The position numbers were made by a program, and so were the translations under genes. This document shows, one piece after another, positions 13,640 through 24,150 of a DNA stretch of 64,000 nucleotides. Location: contig OX463782.1 of assembly GCA_949825025.1 (NCBI GenBank), positions 25,942,773 to 26,006,772 on the forward strand. The letters run 5' to 3'. Origin of the DNA: Siphlonurus alternatus (lineage: Eukaryota; Arthropoda; Insecta; Ephemeroptera; Siphlonuridae). The notes under the pieces were generated by a model that saw only the letters and a program-made list of their open reading frames with translations, did no database searches and had not been told where the DNA came from. Position 1 is the first letter of the stretch, and each line of letters begins with the position of its first letter.

Positions 13640-14708
13640 TCCTGTTTGTGCCACATATGTCATGGCTATTTGCAAACTTTATGTTGATTAACTTGATTAG
13701 TTGGTATTTTGGGACAATTGACACAAGTTGATACAATCCAACACATGAGTCTTTGTTTTAGGATGTCAGTGATTTTACTTTATGTTTGCTGTGACCAATC
13801 AGAACATCAGATTTAATCAACACCTTAAGTAGATTAATTATTATTATTTTTAGAAATCATCAATAGTAAAAATATGTATCGTTTCATTGGCCAAACGATA
13901 ATGGAAATACATGTTTATGCAAGGTAATAACAAAGATTGCAATATGTTATGTTTACAGTACATTAAATGAAATACAAATTAACAAACACAATAATTTGCA
14001 TAGCATGCAGACAGTGAATAAAGCACACTATAAAACAAGTGTCACAAATTATTTCTACTGTATACTAAACACTTTGAGATAATGCATTGAAATTACAATA
14101 TTTCAGACAAAGAAATATTTTGAGCGTCAAAGACATGACACAGACAGTACTGTAAATGTAATCATGTAATTAGCATTATTTATGTGCAGTAAGCTTAAAT
14201 ATAATTTACTGCTCAGTACTGGCCTAAATTACATTGATAGCTGTAGCACGTAAGATAACAATGAACACATTAATTATGTAATAGTTTTAATACATATGTT
14301 TAGTGTTAGTAAAGTAATCACCTTTTCTTTCCCCCAAAATTTCTTTCATTTAGTTCAATGACTGTATTGAACATTTTATACTCACATGCAATATGTGAGT
14401 ATATATACATATATTAAATATATACTGTATGCAGTTTATAACAACAATTCATCAATTATTTTAATAGCTAGGAATTAAGTAATCTGTCACAAAATAAAAA
14501 AAAAATTAAATGTTAAGTTGTAAAAATAAAAGCTTTGTAAAAAATTAAATGTAAAAGGCATATAATTAAAAATCTCATATAATATATAAATATAAATAAA
14601 AGTAATTAATATAATAGCAATACTGTAAATATTTTCCTAAGAATATATAATACTAAATTTCCTCTCTTAAGTTGATTTCAGATATTTTATGAACTGGGTT
14701 GACCTGAT

Positions 14709-17700
14709 TTACCCCAGCCTCACTCTGCGAGGTACTGGCACTGAGAAGAGTAAATGCAGCACGGCATTCCACACTAGGCTCAGGGCTGTCACAAAGTTGT
14801 TGATTCGCTCTCGCAGGTGGTGCAAAGGTCTGGGAGATTCCACGCCAAAGTTTGGGGTGGGCAAAGGCTGCCTGTAGAATGCATAGGAAATACGAGTCAA
14901 CAGAAGATCAAACTCATATCAGTACTTGGTGAGTAGCATAAGTACTGGCCACAATTAAGTGACTGAATTTAACCTCCCGGCTCCTCGTGGACCCGACTTT
15001 TGTGAGTCCCTTCCAAACCGGGGTGGCCATGGCCTGTGTAATCCATCCCAGCATTCGTCTGGTTGTGACTGAGGAAAGTGGGCTCAGGAAACCGTGGAAA
15101 CCTCAGTCAGGATAGTCGGCAATTGATAGGGGATGCCATCAATCACCTCTCGGATGCACGAGTTGGTGTTCTTTTGCAACCGCCACTTGTGAAAAGTTTG
15201 GCGGTGCCTGGGATTGAACTCACAACCATCTGATTACAAGTCAGAGGCGCATACCACTGCATCAAGTGCCCGGTAGATAGATATATTTTCAATTACTGTA
15301 TAAAGTACACTCCTCGCCTCTGAAAAGATTCCTTATGTAGCCTTGTTACCCAGGTAAAAATTTTAAGGCTTCCAAAACCCTTCCTTTTACATTCCTTTCA
15401 CCTTCCTTTTTAAAGCTTCCCTTTGGCTTCCAAAACCCTTCCTTTGAACCTTCCTTTTGCCTTCCCATAATATTGAACATTTAGGCCTACATGCAAATTT
15501 GTATTGTTAATTAATTTAATATAAGCAAGGGGGGTAATTCGGGGGGGGGGGGAAGGGAGCATATTTTGTGTTTTCATTATGGTCAGTGGGTGGCTGGGAG
15601 TGCAGGTTAATCCCCCTCCTCTCTTGTAGCTGGTATTCATTATAATTAAGAGTATTTTAATACAGCATGGCCTTAAGTATTTTTTTGGGCACTAATAAAA
15701 TTAGAGAGTTCCACCCCTAATAATTTGTATATAAAATACAATAATTAATATTGATTGAAATTTACATACCCATATAATAAAACGCCTAATTAGCAATAAA
15801 ACTGATACACCCATAATGTAATATATTCATTAGTTAATTTAATAATAATTAATTAATTATTTTTATATTTTATTTTTAAGTTCTTGGGAGGGGAGGGGGG
15901 TGTAAAAGGAAGGTTGAAGGAAGGGTTTAAATGACATTAAAAAGGAAGGGTTTAGGAAGGTTGCACCATAAAAGGAAGGTTGCACCACCAAAGGAAGCTT
16001 TTGGGAAGGTTGCACCACCAAAGGAAGCTTTTAGGAAGGTTGCACCATAAAAGGAAGGGTTTCTATATTTTGCACTTTTAAAATAGGAAGAGTCCGCACC
16101 ATTAAAGGAAGGCTAAAAGAATGTTAAAGGAAGGTTACACTTACTTGTTTTGCATTGCTGTCTTGTTGTTGAATGTGTACATGTAGCAAGCAGGCTCCTC
16201 GGACACAGTGTGCACGTGATGGAAGGCCTCGGAGTGCACAGAAACCGACTGTCCCGTACACAGTGCCACCTCCTGGCCCAGACTCTCATGCACTGCTTGA
16301 CCCAGCTGCTCAAACACCACCTCTCCAGAAAGCACCGTCAGCGAAACATTGCTCATACCGGCAGCAATGTAGTTTTCCAGCGCCAGGCCTGCAGACAGCA
16401 AACATAGAAATTAGAGAACCCTTTACGTAGCAAAAATTGGAGCAAGTGAAAGCAGCATTCTCAAAATAGTGCGTCGGAATTGACAAATTTCAGAAAATAG
16501 AACAGCCCTTGATTGCATTAATTTATAATACTGCAGTCTTTAATTTTTAATTAATATTTTTAATGTCTATTGATTATTTACTATCCATTAATTTTCCTTC
16601 ATTCAAATCATGTTAGTAAAGATATATTTAGAGACAGAATCAATTATGCACCTGGGAAATCTGCTACAAAGAGGACGTCACTGTGATTAGACCAGGAGAA
16701 AACATGTTTCTCGATCTCGGACATGGTTTGGCGCCATGACGAGAGTTCTGTCATGAGAGGCATCGCCCAGGAAGGCCGTCTGAGCGGGGACCAGTCAGCG
16801 TCCAGCAAGTCAATACGAGGGTCGTACATGCGCTGCTGGAAGCGGCCATTAAGAGAGCTCCACACATCTAGATGCACGGAAATGTGCTCCATGCTCTGCT
16901 CTTGTTGCAGGTTGTGTTGCAGGCAGTGAGCCCACTGAACCACCATATCAGTATGCTTGCACCAGCGATCAGTCTGGACCCAGGCCTGCAGATAATGATT
17001 GGTACAGTTAAACTTATAAAGCTGAATAACTGATATTTTTTTAGCTCTTGTTATAAATGGTAAAATAACGTTACAAAAAATAAAAAATAAATTAAAATTT
17101 AGTTTTCTACTTTTCTACAAGTGCCATATGTTGTATTTACAATTTTTTAAAATCATGTTCACAACAAAAAATAAGAAAGAAAGTACATGTTGACAAAGAA
17201 ATTACAACTCAAAAGTACCTCACAGGTGCAGTTACCTCAGGATCCAGAAAGTGTTCCTCCCCGGTAGTTTGATCCACAACACGCGCCATCACGAGAACGG
17301 TGTCCCAAGTATGCACCATCATATCCCACGAGTAGCCATACAGTCCGTTGGTCCAGTTGTTGTAGCCCTGAGACATCAAGCATTAGTTCAAGTTCGGACA
17401 TCACACTCCTGTGACTCACCTGAGTGATGAAGTGGGAGTATGGCAGGAACGCCTGAGCACCAACGTGAGTTGCAAGAAGAACCACCACGAGGGACTGGCA
17501 CCACGTGATGGGAGGCTCTGCTTTAGCATCACTACTCCTTGCAGCTGTGAAATCTGCTGATCAAATTTAATTTACTCTTAATTAAAGATGTTCATTAAGC
17601 ATTTGGGGTTATCTGTTATTGGGTTTTATTGTCATTCATATCTGATTTACTATTTTTTTTTTTTTTTTTTTTAATTTTATGCACATATTCCATTCTAAAA

Positions 17701-19395
17701 TTCTAAACTCGACTAAAATTAGGCAAAATTATCTTGTAAGGATGAAAACTTTACAATGTTTGTCTCTGTACAAGCCAAATGATTTAAGAAAAAAAAAATT
17801 ACTGTTATGCAAAATTAATCATATTCAAATTCAAAATCTTTTATTAATTTCATTTCTTCCTACAATCATATTTTCATGCAAATGATGTAATATTAATTAA
17901 TAATAATAATTAATGACAATAAAAATTAATTCAAAATTCAAGCACAAAGATTTGACGAGGTATAAATAGTTGTTGCTGTAATCTTTTCTGTTCAGAATTC
18001 AAGGATGTGATGCGTGTACAATATGTATTTTAAAACACATATGTTACTTCTTACCTTGTTTTGTAGGTTTGCTTTGCTGCACAGATGTCTTATTAACATG
18101 GTAGAGACAGTTCTTCAGCCTGCGGGGCCAGTCAGGAGAGCAAAATAGTGGCTGGGTCGCCAGGCACACATACGGGAACATGCCTGTCATACAAATTTGT
18201 TCAATTTTTTACGTTATTTAACATCAAGAATATTCAACCCAGTATGTAAAAGTTAATAAGCATTAATTTTTTTAGCTTGATCCAAAGATGCACCCGGTAT
18301 TTTTTGCGTTTTTTTTTATTACTGCATCATACCTAAAATAGAGAATTAAAGAATTCAAGTAACCTGGAGGCGGCACCTGTGACGTCACTGAACTGCACGG
18401 TCAAACAAATTATTGTCTATATAACGCTTACAAGCGAGTAAACAATTAATTAATTGTTGCTTGTTTCCATAGCAATGTGGTTGTTTAGAAGCATTATAAA
18501 GTTGATCGTTTGTTCGACTGAACAGTGTTAAATGACGTCACAGAAGGCCTCACAGGCACAGCCTTTGGGTTACTTGACTTATTTAGATCTCTACTTCAGG
18601 TTTGATGCAGTACTAAAAAAAATCGCATAAAATTCAATTGCATTTTTCAACCTCTTTTTTTGATTGAGCTAATAAAAAAATGTAATGCTAATTGTCCATT
18701 TTCAACTCTAGGCCCAATTAACATTCAGTAACATCGAGGCGAGGAAGTTAGGGTCCGTTTCAAATTTAGATGTAATACAAATTTTTACACTCAATTAAGG
18801 GAAATTATAGAGCACTTACCAATAGTGAAAATCTGAGAGTTCATCAAATGGAACATTCCGCAAAAAAACATTGCTGGAATTCGTGTTTGATCGAAGAATA
18901 GCCAGAACGAAATTGTAAGATCCAGAAAAAATCCTCCTCGATGTACGATCCAGAGATCAACTTGCTCTGTACTGAGAACCAATCTGCAGACACGAGAGAA
19001 ATAAATGTTTCAGTAGACAATTAGAATTTATGAAAATAGCGTGAATTTTAAAATTTATATTATTATATTGTCACTCTAGAATTCAGGTTCTATAACTACA
19101 AAAATTTAAAACATATTTTCAGCTTTTCAAATAGTATATATATATACATAAGATATTATCCCCCCCTCCCCCAGTTGTCCTTCATGAAATAAGTTATGGC
19201 CATAAGTTGCAGCCAACCTATCCTAGAAAAATCGGAGAATTATCTGAGAAATTTAATGTTAATTAGTAAATAATCCACGGGTAATCCTCAGATTATTCTC
19301 GGATAGGTGGCTGCAACTTACGACCATTAGTGTATACGATAGTACTTATAAAATGCAACTATCTGCTTCTTAAGAAAAGCTTTGAAAAGTTGCAA

Positions 19396-19443
<48 letters not shown>

Positions 19444-22082
19444 ACACTGTACAGAATTTATTTATGTACTGCATTTTCTGCTGGCAACATGACTATGTTG
19501 AGAACACACACAAACTGTCATACTTGAAAGGCTCGAAGACCCAGTGGTTGGCCAGATGGGTCATGGAGTAGCCATTCAGCCAATCCACATCTATCTTCTT
19601 GAGGCCTGCTAGGAAGTACAGCACCGCCAGCTGGTAGCGTAGGATTGCATAGTTCCACAGCGGAACAGATTTACCATGACTGCTAGGCCAGAGTAGAGCA
19701 TCCAGGGAGCTGAGCAGTAACATTTCATTTATTTTTATTTTTTTTAGCACTTTTAGGTTAAATAAAATTATTTAACATCCTATTTAAATTTTATTAATTA
19801 CTGTAATTTGAATTTCATGAGCTCTGTCATTACAGTATATTGTCCAACAAAGAAACAGACCCTTACACATCCACTAGGAAGTACTGTGAGAAGCATAGAA
19901 TATTGAGCGGTCGAAAAAAATGAAAAAATAATATTACTTATTTAATTTTTTGAAATATATTATTTATAGTATATTAATTATTATATTATATATAACATAC
20001 AGTATATGTATAAATTTATTATTAAATGTTTGTACAGTACAGTATGAAACAAAATTTAGAGGCCACAGAAATCTAATAATTAATAACAATAATCACCCAG
20101 GGACCGCATGGGTATCCCCGGGACACAGCGGAACGTCCTTGCAATGCCCCGCGAATGTCCCGTGGTCTTTATTATATTAATTTAATGCTTTTTAAAATTT
20201 AAAATTTTTAGGAATTGCTTAACTTATAGTGTAGAAGGGACACAGAAGAAAATAACGCAATTATATTGAACTTTTGGATCAAACGTCCTTTGAGTGTCTC
20301 GCAGGGATACACCAGGGGTATCCCATGTATGCCCCGCAGGTGCACTCCTAGGACGTTACTGTTTTTTTAATATTGGTTTTAATTGGTTAAATTATAGTAT
20401 TTTAAAACGTTTAGCTTCATCTCGAGAAGATTTTGATTAATTTGATAACTTCGATGAATGTCTCGCAGGTGTCTCTGTGGGACACACGGGGGGTATTGTC
20501 GAAAATTGTAAAATAACAATTTTCTTTGCTTAAGTATGTAGCTGATTGAATTTTTAATCACAATTTTGAATAATTTTATTTAATAAACAGAATGTCCCGT
20601 AAGTGCACCTGGGGGTCATTCATGAGACGTAGTTTTTTTCTAAAAAATTAAAAATAAAAAAATTGTTAAAATTTGAAGATAAACATTATTTATGTGCCGT
20701 ATTGGAAGTTTCTCATTGTTATTATTAAAATTTATAAAAGAAACCATAGATTGTAAAATATCCTAAAGTATCAAAAATATACAAGTCGATTTCATAATTT
20801 ATAGTTTATAAAGTTAAGTTTTCTACATTTTAGTATGAAGACATGTGTCCTAGTGGTAAAGACACCAGACTTCAAATCTGATGGTCCCGAGTTCGAGTCT
20901 CACCTATGCCAGTTTTTTAATTTTTTTTTGCTATTCTTTCTCTTTGATAACATCATTATAATTGATAAAAACATTTTTTAATTGGTAATTATAAGCATAT
21001 TTGCTATATAACCCTATGTATCCCTGCAATGACTTCAGGGTGTATCCCTGGAATGTCCCCAAGGGGTACCCTTTTGTGCATGGAAATAGGGGATACACCT
21101 TGGGGCACTCCGGAGGGACGTTTGAGGGGTATCCCTGGAACGCCCCGGGGATACACCTGCGGTCCCTGGGCATTGTGCTAGAAAATTATAATTTATGATA
21201 TAATGAAACAAAAAAAAAAAAAAAAAAAAAAAAAAATCAATTAATATTCAATGTTGAATATGCAGATTAGTATATTGTTGAGCTGTAAAAATGTAAAATC
21301 TAGAGTTCATACTCACCAATACTGATTGGCTTGTGACGGCAGCAAAAGTAGTGCGAGCAATCCAAATAAATATGAGTGGTTGTTCCAGGATGACTTGTCA
21401 AGTAGAAAAATATACCAATAGGTAACAGCATAAGCCAAGCAGCTTAAACGGAAGAACAGTCCAAGCATAATGCCTGCAGCCCCTGAAAGCAATGAGTAAG
21501 GAATTTTTATTTTACATTATAGTATAAATTATATTTAAATATGTTCATCATGTCTACAGTTACATGCAGTCTTTGGGACACATGCTTAACTTACCAAGCC
21601 ACATAACCAAGTAGACAATGCACATCCATTGCAGGGGTAGAGGTTGCAAGAAATTAAAGAGCGGAAAGCGGCATTCTAGAGGGTCCCCCCACCTAATATC
21701 TGCTCTTGCCAGTCCACGTTCTTCAGGAATATCCAAGACCATTAAAAGTCCTGAAATATCACAGGAATCATAGTATATTTCAATTCCATTCCTAAAAAAT
21801 ATATTATAATAATCCATGTACTGCACTCTATCATAGAGTCAACTTACCAAACAGTGCTCGCACAACTCCAAGACTTGCAGGGTCCGTTGGTCGATATAAG
21901 AGTCTTACAATATTTTGCCAGCTACTGAGATCTTTCAAATTAAATCCAAAAATCTTGCTAAATTCAATTTCTTGCTTATCAGGCTTTGGTATTGTCATGG
22001 AAGATGATTCTTGACTGTTACCATTTGCATTGCTTGTATCAGTTGAATGCAGGGCATCTCTTTGTCGACTTCGTCGAAACAT
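14709..22082 (-). CDS. GGCX: vitamin K-dependent gamma-glutamyl carboxylase
   Basis: This ER-membrane enzyme converts Glu to gamma-carboxyglutamate in secreted proteins using reduced vitamin K, O2 and CO2. Eleven coding exons, in transcript order: 22082-21848, 21750-21595, 21482-21317, 19709-19524, 18983-18820, 18183-18055, 17544-17420, 17367-17236, 16985-16652, 16388-16145, 14871-14709. They give 677 residues (human 758). Family stretches are easy to read: [36 protein letters not shown] (His166), [70 protein letters not shown] and ADFPG. Lys223-Lys224 align with human Lys217-Lys218, the second being the catalytic base, so activity is expected. The start codon lies directly after a possible acceptor (TTTCTATAG), so the 5' UTR is probably spliced from upstream. 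The exon 3-4 junction codes Cys where human has Trp. Several introns carry repeats. Confidence 0.95.
14942..15275 (-). repeat. tRNA-Thr-derived SINE, copy A
   Basis: Reading the minus strand from 15275 gives a tRNA-like head with an A-box (TGATGCAGTGGTATGCG), an anticodon arm whose loop carries TGT (Thr) and a B-box (GGTTGTGAGTTCAATCC). A body of about 250 bp follows and is shared with the copy at 22463. It sits in the last GGCX intron in the gene's orientation. Confidence 0.85.
15900..16140. repeat. purine-rich tandem repeat in GGCX last intron
   Basis: Degenerate units built on AGGAAGGTTGCACCA (clearest at about 15945-16060) run up to the donor of GGCX exon 10 at 16144. Opposite-orientation CCTTCC units occur at 15370-15470, so the intron RNA could fold across them. 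On the GGCX strand this is a CCTTCCTTT pyrimidine tract beginning just after the donor. Confidence 0.8.
18298..18632. repeat. foldback element in GGCX intron, ~335 bp
   Basis: The left arm around 18322-18365 (ACTGCATCATACCT, CAAGTAACC) is complementary to the right arm around 18565-18615 (GGTTACTTG, GTTTGATGCAGT). Both arms carry an inner TGACGTCA-type motif. No coding potential seen. Confidence 0.7.
19195..19328. repeat. small foldback element, ~134 bp
   Basis: Ends TGGCCATAAGTTGCAGCC and its near complement GGCTGCAACTTACGACCA, with GGATAGGT/ACCTATCC inside. Lies in the GGCX intron between exons 4 and 5. Confidence 0.7.
19398..19441. repeat. (TA)n microsatellite
   Basis: About 44 bp of TA repeat in a GGCX intron, 83 bp from exon 4. 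Confidence 0.9.
20096..21170. repeat. 1.1-kb foldback element with GC-rich clusters
   Basis: The left end CCCAGGGACCGCATGGGTAT matches the reverse complement of the right end (CCCAGGGACCGCAGGTGTAT). Between them are GC-rich clusters at about 20096-20165, 20285-20355, 20455-20500, 20590-20632 and 21020-21170. All use variants of GGGGTATCCC, GGGACA and CCTGCAATGCCCC, separated by AT-rich spacers. It fills most of the 1.6 kb GGCX intron between exons 3 and 4. Confidence 0.7.
20839..20911 (+). other. degenerate tRNA-like sequence
   Basis: A D-arm-like TCCTAGTGGTAAAGACACC, an anticodon stem-loop CCAGA-CTTCAAA-TCTGA (anticodon would be TCA) and a B-box-like GAGTTCGAGTCTC are present, followed by a T-run that could end Pol III transcription. 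The T-stem and acceptor stem pair poorly, so this is more likely a tRNA relic or SINE head than a working tRNA. Confidence 0.4.
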
Positions 22083-22182
22083 CTATAGAAATTATTAAAT
22101 ATAAAAACACTTTTAAAACTCAAATAAAATAAGATATTCCTCAATATTATATGGGATATGATATACTGTACATATATCATAG

Positions 22183-22908
22183 TATAATGGACAACATACA
22201 TGAAAATTTTTTATTGCAGAAATGAATAGAGGGTACCAAATTATGCTACTCTGAATTTTTTCATATTTTTTGAAACCCAGAACTATTTTTAAATAATTAT
22301 TGAAAGTGCGGCCACGCCCCCTGGAGGCGTCAATAGGCATTCAGTCTCTATCCTTTTTATTAAGAATTCAGAGGTGCCAACTGAAATCACACGACTTTCA
22401 ATAATTATTATTATTATTATTATTATTTTTTTTTTAGCTTTTTAACTGAACCCTAGTACAGGGTACTGGCCACATTTAAGTGACTGAATTGAATTTAACC
22501 TCCCGGCTTTTCGTAGACCCTGCTTTTGTGGGTCCCTTCCAAACCGGGGCGGCCATGGCCTAAGCAATCCATCCCAGCATTCGCCTGGTTGTGACTGAGG
22601 AATCCATGGAAACCTTAGTCAGGATGGTCGGCAATTGATGGAGGATGCCATCAATCACCTCCCGGATGCACGAGTGGGTGTTCTTTAGCAACCGCTACTT
22701 GTGAAAAGTTTGGCGGTGCATGGCTGGGATCGAACTCACGACGATCCGATTACGAATCAGAGGTGTATACCACTGCGTCAAGTGCCCGGTAATTATTTAA
22801 AAATAGTTCCGGGTCTCAAAAAAATCTGAAAAAATTCAGAGTAGCATAATTTGGTGCCCTATATTCATTTCTGTATTAAAATTTTTTCATGTATGTTGTC
22901 CATTATAA
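22183..22908. repeat. family-2 foldback, copy a, interrupted by a SINE
   Basis: The arms share TATAATGGACAACATACATG, then GCAGAAATGAATA..., a run around CTGAAAAAATTCAGAGTAGC and CTTTCAATAATTATT near the tip. The right arm is broken by the SINE at about 22399-22791. Related copies are at 43378-43654 and 53481-53805. Confidence 0.8.
22463..22791 (-). repeat. tRNA-Thr-derived SINE, copy B
   Basis: Same family and orientation as 14942-15275; the head starts at 22791 and the anticodon loop carries CGT (Thr). A (TTA)n/T-run tail lies to its left (about 22399-22440). AATTATT occurs on both sides, consistent with a target duplication in the arm of the foldback. Confidence 0.85.
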
Positions 22909-22994
22909 TATATGCATACATAGTACAAATCAGTCTCCCCAGCAGAAGGCTCGGACAGGGAAGTTAGGGGCCAGTCAGGGTCATACAGGCATTA

Positions 22995-23230
22995 AGGTGC
23001 TTTCACATATTCGAAAATCGCTACGGAGTTCCGTAGCAATGCCGTAAGCCTTTCACATGTTCTCATTCGTCTGCGGCAGCTGCGGCGGAAAATCATGTGA
23101 AAATGCCGTAGCAAAATCAAACTCATCTGTATTTTGCTATTTCGCGATCTCTACGGCTTAATCAACAACATTTGCTACGGTGTAGCTACGGCGTGTTTCC
23201 GTAGCAATTTTCAAATATATGAAAGCACCT
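22995..23230. mobile_element. PIF/Harbinger-like MITE, 236 bp
   Basis: Terminal inverted repeats AGGTGCTTTCA...TGAAAGCACCT are flanked by TTA on both sides (22992-22994 and 23231-23233), the 3-bp TWA duplication typical of PIF/Harbinger. The interior is a foldback rich in GCTACGG/CCGTAGC. No transposase is present. Confidence 0.75.
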
Positions 23231-23564
23231 TTAGAGGCAGCAGGGGCCACCTAGCTGGAAAGGAGCCTGAGGCCACTTTTTGTATGCTCTCTGTGTTAAA
23301 AAGCGGAGAGGTCATGATGTCAGGGGTCCCTGACCTAGCCTTTTATGGCCAGTCTGAGCCTGCTCCAAAGATATTGGTACTTCTAGTACTTCATATGATA
23401 TATATATAAACATATAAACAGCAATTTAATCGATGTACCTAAGCAGAATAATTTACTAATATCATACTAGCTGTATATGCTTATAAAAAAATCTAAATAT
23501 AATCTATAATAATCATTTTTTAAAATACGTAACCCACCTTAATTATAATATAATGATCCGTGTG

Positions 23565-23990
23565 TTACAGAGCTAGCGTTCTTGTTGGCTCACTGCCACT
23601 TGGTCCAATAAAGCGGCGCTGCAAAATGATATGCGGCTGCAAGGACTCCATCACCAACACGACACTGCATGGTTGCCATAGCAACAGCGAGGGGATGCTG
23701 TAGAGAGCACCTTCTTTTCCACTCACGCAGCGATGCGGTAATAATAACAATGAAGGGGAAGAGGAGGCTGCAAAATACAAAATCATACCGATGAATGATA
23801 ATGAAACATGACGGCCTTACAAGAAAATCAATACAAATATAATACCATGCAACTTACTTGTTAGTTTTTGCTGCACCTTCCCGCAAATACAGCTGTTCAA
23901 TGTTTTTATTTTTTTGGTGCTGTTGATGAACGATGATCTTGGACAAGGAGGATACAGTATCACAAACCTTAGTTTACGCATGGAAGACAT
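23565..23990 (-). CDS. two-exon 111-codon ORF upstream of GGCX (unknown)
   Basis: Not recognised. An ATG at 23990 opens 44 codons to a good donor (23858, GTAAGTT); a clean acceptor (TTTTGCAG before 23767) continues the frame to TAA at 23565-23567, giving 111 residues with no clear domain. The second exon could end at a GTGGGT donor (below 23538) and splice to GGCX at 22082. The ORF may therefore be an upstream ORF in GGCX 5' exons, a separate small gene, or chance. It overlaps an RFX X-box-like motif, which favours a promoter or 5' exon role. Confidence 0.35.
23672..23685. promoter_or_regulatory. RFX X-box-like site
   Basis: GTTGCCATAGCAAC fits the RFX-family X-box inverted repeat. It lies about 1.6 kb upstream of the GGCX start codon. 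The spacing to any real transcription start is unknown. Confidence 0.45.
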
Positions 23991-24150
23991 TTTGAATAAA
24001 AAATAGTACCGTTTTGCGTTACGACCTTCATTTTTTAACGATAGGCGCTCGATTAGAAAAAAACATCACATCCCTAGTTTAGTTTGATTAAAGATTAAAG
24101 ATTAAATAGCAGTGTGTACACACATTACATACATACACCACTGCTTGCGG

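Larger units (their letters stand above)
22083..23537. other. probable GGCX 5' intron, repeat-filled
   Basis: No coding exon seen. The interval holds a foldback split by a SINE (22183-22908) and a Harbinger-like MITE (22995-23230). If the exon ending at 23538 (donor GTGGGT) joins GGCX at 22082, this is a 1.46 kb 5' intron. Confidence 0.45.

Noticed and set aside
20839..20911. Functional selenocysteine-type tRNA (anticodon TCA)
   Set aside because: Normal-length arms, weak T-stem and mismatched acceptor stem; a tRNA relic or SINE head is more likely.
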